Below are positions 59,344-64,000 of a DNA stretch of 64,000 nt, piece by piece; within the stretch, counting starts at the first letter, position 1, and every line of letters starts with the position of its first letter. This stretch comes from Chryseobacterium nakagawai (lineage in GTDB: Bacteria; Bacteroidota; Bacteroidia; Flavobacteriales; Weeksellaceae). A program made the position numbers and the translations under genes. Below the pieces are notes generated by a model. That model saw nothing but the letters and a program-made list of their open reading frames with translations. It did no database searches and was not told the origin of the DNA. The stretch covers positions 2,348,501 to 2,412,500 of the forward strand of contig NZ_LR134386.1 in assembly GCF_900637665.1 (NCBI RefSeq), read 5' to 3'.

Positions 59344-60411
59344 ATGAAAATAAGTTTGTGCTTAATTGTTAAAAATGAGGAAAAAGTTTTAAGCAGATGT
59401 TTGGAAAATGCAGTAAGATTTGCAGATGAAATTATTGTTGTAGATACAGGATCTACCGATAAAACTAAAGAAATTGCTGGAAAATTTACAGATAAAATTT
59501 TTGATTTTGAGTGGATTAATGATTTTTCGGCTGCACGTAATTTTGCATTCTCTAAAGCGGTTATGGACTATCAAATGTGGCTAGACGCAGATGATGTTAT
59601 ACCTGAAAAATCAGTTAAGGAAATTAATGAATTGAAGAAAAGACTGAATGGTGATGTTGAGATTGTTACTATGAAATACGTTTTGTCATTTGATCAAAAT
59701 GGTCATCCAGCTTTTTATTCCACCCGTGAAAGATTATTCAAAAAAAACAAAAATTATCAATGGATTGACCCTGTTCACGAATGTATCCCTTTAGTGGGCA
59801 ATATACACTATACTGATATTGAAATTTGGCATAAAAAAGCAGAATCCGGAGTCATATCAACAAGAAATATTGATATATATAGAGCTTTAGAGCAGAGTGG
59901 AAAAGAGTTTTCTGCAAGACAGCTATATTACTATGCAAGAGAATTGAAAGACCACAATGAAACAGCTAAAGCAATAACTTTTTTTGAGAAATTTTTAGCA
60001 TCCGGTGCAGGCTGGATAGAAGATGTGATTAGCTGTTGCCATCAATTAGCCATTGAATATAAAAATAATAACATCAAAGAAAAAGTTCTACCCACTTTAC
60101 TAAAAAGTTTTGAATATGATATTCCTAGACCGGAAATCTGTTGTGAATTAGGATATTATTATAAAGATAAGCAAGATTATCATCAGGCTTTTAAATGGTT
60201 TGATATGGCGACAAGATTGCCAATATCTCATTCAGTAGGTTTTGTATTTTCTGATTACTTTGGATATATTCCTAATGTTGAAGCTTGTGTCTGTTTATCT
60301 TTTTTAGGAGAATATAAAAAAGCTAATGAATATAATGAAAAAGCAGCTCTTTCAAGACCAGACTGTCCTTCTGTAAGGCAAAATAGAGATTATTTAAAAG
60401 AACTTATATAG
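59344..60411 (+). CDS. Family 2 glycosyltransferase with C-terminal TPR-like region
   Basis: 355 residues. The GT2 domain (about 1-200) has KISLCLIVKNEEKVLSRCLE, DEIIVVDTGSTDKTKEIAGK, and the metal-binding DxD in YQMWLDADDVIPEKS. The C-terminal part (about 210-355) consists of paired helices (DKQDYHQAFKWFDMATRLP, GEYKKANEYNEKAALSRPDC) that read as TPR repeats. GT2+TPR proteins of the SunS type glycosylate peptides or cell-surface glycans. No glycan locus surrounds it. No signal peptide. Confidence 0.85.
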   Translation: MKISLCLIVKNEEKVLSRCLENAVRFADEIIVVDTGSTDKTKEIAGKFTDKIFDFEWINDFSAARNFAFSKAVMDYQMWLDADDVIPEKSVKEINELKKRLNGDVEIVTMKYVLSFDQNGHPAFYSTRERLFKKNKNYQWIDPVHECIPLVGNIHYTDIEIWHKKAESGVISTRNIDIYRALEQSGKEFSARQLYYYARELKDHNETAKAITFFEKFLASGAGWIEDVISCCHQLAIEYKNNNIKEKVLPTLLKSFEYDIPRPEICCELGYYYKDKQDYHQAFKWFDMATRLPISHSVGFVFSDYFGYIPNVEACVCLSFLGEYKKANEYNEKAALSRPDCPSVRQNRDYLKELI

Positions 60412-60577
60412 GTGTTTCAAGAATTAAAAATAAAATATGGGAGTTATAAATGATAGAATGAGTAAAGAATAGGTTATATCACTATTGGGTTATTTATATT
60501 TTTAATCATATATTAATATAGTTATCATAATATAGTTATATATTTGAAAAACTAATAAATATACACATCAATGTGAT

Positions 60578-61060
60578 ATGAAAACTACATTTTTTACACT
60601 TTCATTATTTCTTGTGAGTTTCTCTATTCAGATTTCTGCACAAGAAACTTTAAATACCAGTGGTAATAATATGTCTGGTAGTACAGGCAATATCACAGCT
60701 TCTGTTGGTCAAAGTTTTTATGAAACAATACCTTCTTCTGTAGGAAGTGTTACACCTGGTGTTCAGCAATCTTATGAAATTGTACCTACATTAGGAGTCA
60801 GTATTATTGAAATCAATTTGAGCCTTGCTGTTTTTCCAAACCCTACAACAGATATTCTTAATTTGAAGGTGGGATTTAAAGATTACAATAAATATCGCTA
60901 TGAACTTTTTGATAGTAGTGGTAAATTACTAACAGGTCAGCCTATCACTCAACCACAAACTCAAATTACAATGACGTCTTATCCTGCTTCGATGTATTTA
61001 TTAAAAGTATCGAAAGAGGGTGAAAATATCAAAATTTTTAAGGTTCTAAAAAACAAATAA
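60578..61060 (+). CDS. Small T9SS type A sorting-domain protein
   Basis: 160 residues: signal peptide (MKTTFFTLSLFLVSFSIQIS, AQ), a short Ser/Gly-rich stretch (NTSGNNMSGSTGNITASVGQ, SFYETIPSS, GVQQSYE), then a type IX tail: LAVFPNPTTDILNLKV, ELFDSSGKLL and PASMYLLKVSKEGENIKIFK. The mature part before the tail is only about 60 residues and occurs in many Flavobacteriia as the N-terminal part of longer T9SS proteins. It lies 19 bp upstream of the collagen-like gene, so the pair is co-transcribed. Confidence 0.85.
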   Translation: MKTTFFTLSLFLVSFSIQISAQETLNTSGNNMSGSTGNITASVGQSFYETIPSSVGSVTPGVQQSYEIVPTLGVSIIEINLSLAVFPNPTTDILNLKVGFKDYNKYRYELFDSSGKLLTGQPITQPQTQITMTSYPASMYLLKVSKEGENIKIFKVLKNK

Positions 61061-61079
61061 ACTATAAAACTAATTACCT

Positions 61080-62411
61080 ATGAAAAAGCTTTCCATTCTA
61101 GCAGCCTCTTTAGTTTCTGCTGTAATGTTTTCGCAAGTGCAGGATGCAATGAGCTATCAGGCTATTATTAGAAATTCAAGTAATCAATTGGTAAGTAACC
61201 AGAATGTAGGAATGAGGTTTTCTATATTGAAAGGCTCAACAACAGGAACGGTAGTATACTCAGAAACTCAAACTCAATCTACCAATATTAATGGTTTAGT
61301 AACTGTAAAAATTGGTGCAGGTACCTTGGTTAGTGGCTCGTATTCCACAATTAATTGGGGATCCGATATTTACTTTATAAAAATAGAAACAGATCCTAAC
61401 GGAGCAAATAATTACACCATAACAGGAATATCCCAGTTACTAAGTGTTCCTTATGCTTTATATGCAAAAACTTCAGGAAGCTCTATTCCTGGCCCTCAAG
61501 GTATTCAGGGAGTTACCGGTCCAACGGGTCCTGTAGGTGCTCAGGGTATGCAAGGTATTCAGGGAGTTACGGGTCCAACAGGAGCTGTAGGTGCTCAGGG
61601 ATTAATAGGAGCTACCGGTGTCACAGGTGCTCAGGGTATACAAGGTATTCAGGGAGTTACGGGTCCAACGGGTCCTGTAGGTGCTCAGGGATTAATAGGA
61701 GCTACCGGTGTCACAGGAGCACAGGGTATGCAAGGTATTCAGGGAGTTACGGGTCCAACAGGAGCTGTAGGTGCTCAGGGATTAATAGGAGCTACCGGAG
61801 TCACAGGTGCTCAGGGTATACAAGGTATTCAGGGAGTTACGGGCCCAACAGGAGCTGTAGGAGCCCAAGGATTAATAGGAGTTACTGGAGCAGGTTTTTC
61901 TAATGGAACAGCTGGTGGACAAATTATTTTGACTAATTCAACTGCACCTTTTGCGCCTGGAGCTCCTGTAAATATGAGTGGGGATGCCACAATAAATACT
62001 TCCGGAGTATTAACTATTGGAGCTAATAAAATATCTACAACTAAGATTGCAGATGCCTCTGTTACAGTCGCCAAGATATCTACAACTTCAGGTACTGCAA
62101 GTTCTTCAACTTATCTTAGAGGTGATGGAACCTGGGCTGCACCAAGTAGTGGCGGGGCACAACTGTTAACAGGAACTGCAACTGCTACAATGCCGGCTGC
62201 GGGTAATGCTGGGTCATTTACAATTACAGTCAATGGAGCTGCGGTAGGAGACGCCGTTATTGTAAATCCAACAGGTAATATTCCAGCAGGAGATTATCCG
62301 CCAATCTTTACCCCTAAAGTAACTTCTGCAAATACCATAACTGTTTATGTATATGATGCCGGCTCTGCTGGGGGTTCATCTTTTTCTTTCAAAGCTACAG
62401 TGATTAAGTAA
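61080..62411 (+). CDS. Exported collagen-like protein
   Basis: 443 residues: signal (MKKLSILAASLVSAVMFSQ), a domain of about 120 residues common in front of Bacteroidota collagen-like and tail-type proteins (SYQAIIRNSSNQLVSNQNVG, GLVTVKIGAGTLVSGSYSTI, QLLSVPYALYAKTS), then 45 perfect Gly-X-Y triplets (61491-61895), and a C-terminal part with SSSTYLRGDGTWAAPSSGG that is usual in phage-tail-fibre-like proteins. It should form a surface trimer or fibre. There is no type IX tail, so its anchor is unclear. The triplets are encoded by 90-bp DNA repeats. Confidence 0.85.
   Translation: MKKLSILAASLVSAVMFSQVQDAMSYQAIIRNSSNQLVSNQNVGMRFSILKGSTTGTVVYSETQTQSTNINGLVTVKIGAGTLVSGSYSTINWGSDIYFIKIETDPNGANNYTITGISQLLSVPYALYAKTSGSSIPGPQGIQGVTGPTGPVGAQGMQGIQGVTGPTGAVGAQGLIGATGVTGAQGIQGIQGVTGPTGPVGAQGLIGATGVTGAQGMQGIQGVTGPTGAVGAQGLIGATGVTGAQGIQGIQGVTGPTGAVGAQGLIGVTGAGFSNGTAGGQIILTNSTAPFAPGAPVNMSGDATINTSGVLTIGANKISTTKIADASVTVAKISTTSGTASSSTYLRGDGTWAAPSSGGAQLLTGTATATMPAAGNAGSFTITVNGAAVGDAVIVNPTGNIPAGDYPPIFTPKVTSANTITVYVYDAGSAGGSSFSFKATVIK
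61491..61895 (+). repeat. Gly-X-Y coding repeat, 90-bp units
   Basis: The block CAAGGTATTCAGGGAGTTAC recurs at 61551, 61641, 61731 and 61821, exactly 90 bp apart, with a partial unit at 61497. Each unit encodes ten Gly-X-Y triplets (GVT GPT G(P/A)V GAQ GLI GAT GVT GAQ G(I/M)Q GIQ). Near identity makes the array prone to length change. Confidence 0.9.
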
Positions 62412-62470
62412 TATAATATTAAGTCTTTTATAAACATATGAAGATTGCATCTCTGTGCAGTTATCAATAA

Positions 62471-62499
62471 TAAAGAACTACTGTTTCAGTGGTTCTTTA
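62471..62499 (+). terminator. Terminator after the collagen-like gene
   Basis: AAAGAACTACTG and CAGTGGTTCTTT pair around TTT with one G-U pair. It is almost the same hairpin as the one ending the tRNA-Lys array at 59103-59136. Confidence 0.8.
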
Positions 62500-62502
62500 T
62501 TA

Positions 62503-62534
62503 TTGTATTCCAATCTTGAAGTCCCGTATATTTG
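62503..62534 (+). promoter_or_regulatory. Promoter of the AraC-type gene
   Basis: TTG (62503-62505), 21 bases, TATATTTG (62527-62534) fits TTG / TAnnTTTG and lies 26 bp before ATG 62561. Confidence 0.6.
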
Positions 62535-62560
62535 TATAACATTGTTAATTGAACGCGGAT

Positions 62561-63364
62561 ATGAAATTCATTCATCAGATCGATCCATCGAAATTTACCT
62601 TTTTTAAATTCCAAAACTGTCCGGATACCTATATGGAGAGTTCCGAACGAATCCATCTTTTTGAAATGATTTGGTTTAGAGATGATAGCAATTCGATAAA
62701 TAATAGTCACTGTATATATCTTATTCCTCTATATCGTTGTGAAAAAATAAATTTTGAAGGAAAGAAGGGATGTGTGATCGCTTTCAAAAGAGATTATCTG
62801 GAAGAAGATAATAAAGAATTTGCACTGGATGTTTTCAATCTTTTTAATATACATGGGCAGTATACCAACCTTCATTTGAGTGAGGATGTTGTAGAAATAC
62901 TTCAGTACCTCAGTATATTGATTGAGAAAGAATACCAGCATTCAATGGGAAGTTATTTGGTTCTAAAATCCTTACTGAAAGTTTTTCTCCTGAATTTAAT
63001 CCGTGCCAGTCAACACTATTTTTTAAACCAGGATATCCATCAGAAAAGAGTCTATCAGTTCATTATGCTGATGGATGAACATTACAAAATTGAACGGAAG
63101 GCAAAATTTTACGCTTCAAAAATAGGAGTGAGTGAAAAACGGATCAACCAGATTCTAAAGGATAAAATGAATAAGACCCTTACTCAACTGCTGCATGACC
63201 GAGTAGTTGTAGAAGCAGATAGGATGTTGATTTCCGGAGAGCTCACAATAAAAGAAATTGCATTTGATCTTCATTTTGATGATCCGGCTTATTTTTCCCG
63301 GTTTTATAAAAAGCAAACAGGACACACTCCTGAGGAATTCAAGAAACGTAATGTTTGTCTGTAA
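62561..63364 (+). CDS. AraC-family transcriptional regulator
   Basis: ATG 62561 (MKFIHQIDPSKFTFFKFQNC) is preferred to TTG 62549. The 267-residue protein has a cupin-like sensor half (about 1-160) and a C-terminal AraC HTH (KAKFYASKIGVSEKRINQIL, KEIAFDLHFDDPAYFSRFYK). It lies upstream of, and in line with, a DAPG-hydrolase-like gene with 250 bp between them. Three TTGTAC-type motifs in that gap (63446-63510) are candidates for its binding sites. Confidence 0.85.
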   Translation: MKFIHQIDPSKFTFFKFQNCPDTYMESSERIHLFEMIWFRDDSNSINNSHCIYLIPLYRCEKINFEGKKGCVIAFKRDYLEEDNKEFALDVFNLFNIHGQYTNLHLSEDVVEILQYLSILIEKEYQHSMGSYLVLKSLLKVFLLNLIRASQHYFLNQDIHQKRVYQFIMLMDEHYKIERKAKFYASKIGVSEKRINQILKDKMNKTLTQLLHDRVVVEADRMLISGELTIKEIAFDLHFDDPAYFSRFYKKQTGHTPEEFKKRNVCL

Positions 63365-63445
63365 ACGCAGTTAGATTTTCATCTTTTTAAATTCATTTTA
63401 TGCTTTGTATATGAGATAGGTAATCTTATGACAAAACATTTCCAA

Positions 63446-63510
63446 ATTGTACAGATCGATTAGAAAATAGTACAATAACCTGAGAATCATTGTGCGTTAA
63501 ATTTGTACAA
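63446..63510 (+). promoter_or_regulatory. TTGTAC-type repeats before the DAPG-hydrolase-like gene
   Basis: ATTGTAC (63446-63452) and GTACAAT (63470-63476) form an inverted repeat; TTGTACAA (63503-63510) is a further copy. A -7-like TAAATTTG (63498-63505) overlaps the last. The inverted pair is centred about 50 bp upstream of the implied start, a usual place for an AraC-type activator. Confidence 0.4.
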
Positions 63511-63614
63511 CAATCAAAGGTTTAAGAAGTGCATGGTGAAAGAATCAAAATAATTTCAACCTGCTTCCAGGCTGTTCGATTGAAAGTTCAGATAATGTAA
63601 TTAAAAGATCAAGT

Positions 63615-64000
63615 ATGAAACCAACAAAGGAAATTGAAGAACTAATGTTCAGGGATATTAATGCACTTTTATCTCCTAAACCCATAGCCCTTGAAGCTGG
63701 GATCAGGAGACTCGAGAACGGAATGCTCCATATTGCAATGAGAAATGTTCTGCATAACTGCAAAGGAAAAATGATGGATTGGTGGTTCAAGTATTTTGAA
63801 ACAACAGCAGATCTTAGACTATGGCATCCTCATGACCACGTGGAACATGGCGGTTGGGATAACAAATGGATCAAAAATGAAAATTATATTGGGGCTACCA
63901 TACATGCTACAGAATCTTTGGGGGATATTCCACCCGTATCTGCGACTATAAAATTCCACGATCCGGCAGAGATGTTTGATGCTGATATTTTAAAGCAAGC
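63615..64000 (+). CDS. DAPG hydrolase (PhlG)-like protein, 5' part (gene runs past window end)
   Basis: Open from ATG 63615 to the window end (128 codons). The visible part reads EELMFRDINALLSPKPIALE, then MLHIAMRNVLHNCKGKMMDW, WFKYFETTADLRLWHPHDHV, EHGGWDNKW. The MMDWWF...LWHPHDHVEHxxWD motif with its His residues belongs to the PhlG family, zinc enzymes that cut a carbon-carbon bond in 2,4-diacetylphloroglucinol. Other members act on different phenolic ketones, so the substrate is open. The AraC-type gene upstream is its likely regulator. Confidence 0.75.
   Translation, partial: MKPTKEIEELMFRDINALLSPKPIALEAGIRRLENGMLHIAMRNVLHNCKGKMMDWWFKYFETTADLRLWHPHDHVEHGGWDNKWIKNENYIGATIHATESLGDIPPVSATIKFHDPAEMFDADILKQ

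Noticed and set aside
61491..61895. Regular DNA repeats that could be taken for a CRISPR array
   Set aside because: Units are contiguous 90-bp coding repeats in one open frame with no unique spacers.

Overview
The window looks like chromosome of a Bacteroidota bacterium of the Flavobacteriia, most likely Chryseobacterium or a close relative. This is an inference from several signs: AT-rich sequence; promoters of the TTG-N19-21-TAnnTTTG type; type IX secretion tails; a TonB-receptor/DUF4249 pair; DUF6443-type RHS proteins; a DUF2723 membrane protein; and small GG-leader bacteriocin-like peptides.

Layout. 1-5.8 kb: housekeeping and small genes (cold-shock end, MaoC hydratase, ferritin-like DUF892, DUF1272, DUF4287), two unlisted cysteine-rich GG-leader peptides, an AraC/GyrI regulator and an exported agmatine deiminase. 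5.87-22.03 kb: a probable genomic island. A 16-bp exact direct copy of the 3' end of tRNA-Ser(UGA) lies at its left edge and the intact tRNA at its right edge. Inside are an XRE regulator, a T9SS cargo protein, a two-gene RHS polymorphic toxin locus with an ADP-ribosyltransferase-like tip and immunity gene, then an array of orphan tips (a decayed ART-like allele, a nucleotidyltransferase-like tip, a WHH-nuclease-like tip) with intact and broken immunity genes, an IS3-family element and the amputated 3' end of a hydrolase gene.

22-31 kb: two exported proteins of unknown function, a LytS/LytTR pair, a hybrid-free histidine kinase/LuxR pair, a lipoprotein and a VOC protein. 31-43 kb: DUF4249 plus TonB receptor, a thioredoxin-like protein, three small cytoplasmic genes (one SUKH-like), a Crp/Fnr regulator followed by two tandem GTGA-N6-TCAC sites and ridA, an atypical SDR, and a large DUF2723 protein.

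43-49 kb: a minus-strand nitric-oxide stress cluster. From its promoter end it reads Rrf2 regulator, membrane protein, methyltransferase, cytochrome c, Ric, quinol NO reductase, hemerythrin. Three palindromes of one design (AATAAAAGA-N8-TCTTTTATT type) precede the Rrf2, membrane-protein and ric genes. 49-50 kb: a broken metallopeptidase and a lipoprotein that resemble a decayed toxin/immunity pair.

50-57 kb: an AraC regulator divergent from a TolC/HlyD/MFS efflux operon, then a GlxA-type regulator and a DJ-1/PfpI protein. 57-64 kb: an S66 carboxypeptidase, three tRNA-Lys genes in perfect 142-bp tandem, a glycosyltransferase, a T9SS protein, a collagen-like protein with 90-bp DNA repeats, and an AraC regulator next to a DAPG-hydrolase-like gene cut by the window end.

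Two genes (1732-2303 and 43193-43644) carry apparent single-base losses in A/T runs. These are either real mutations or assembly errors. Domain names were assigned by reading the proteins; no database search was run.
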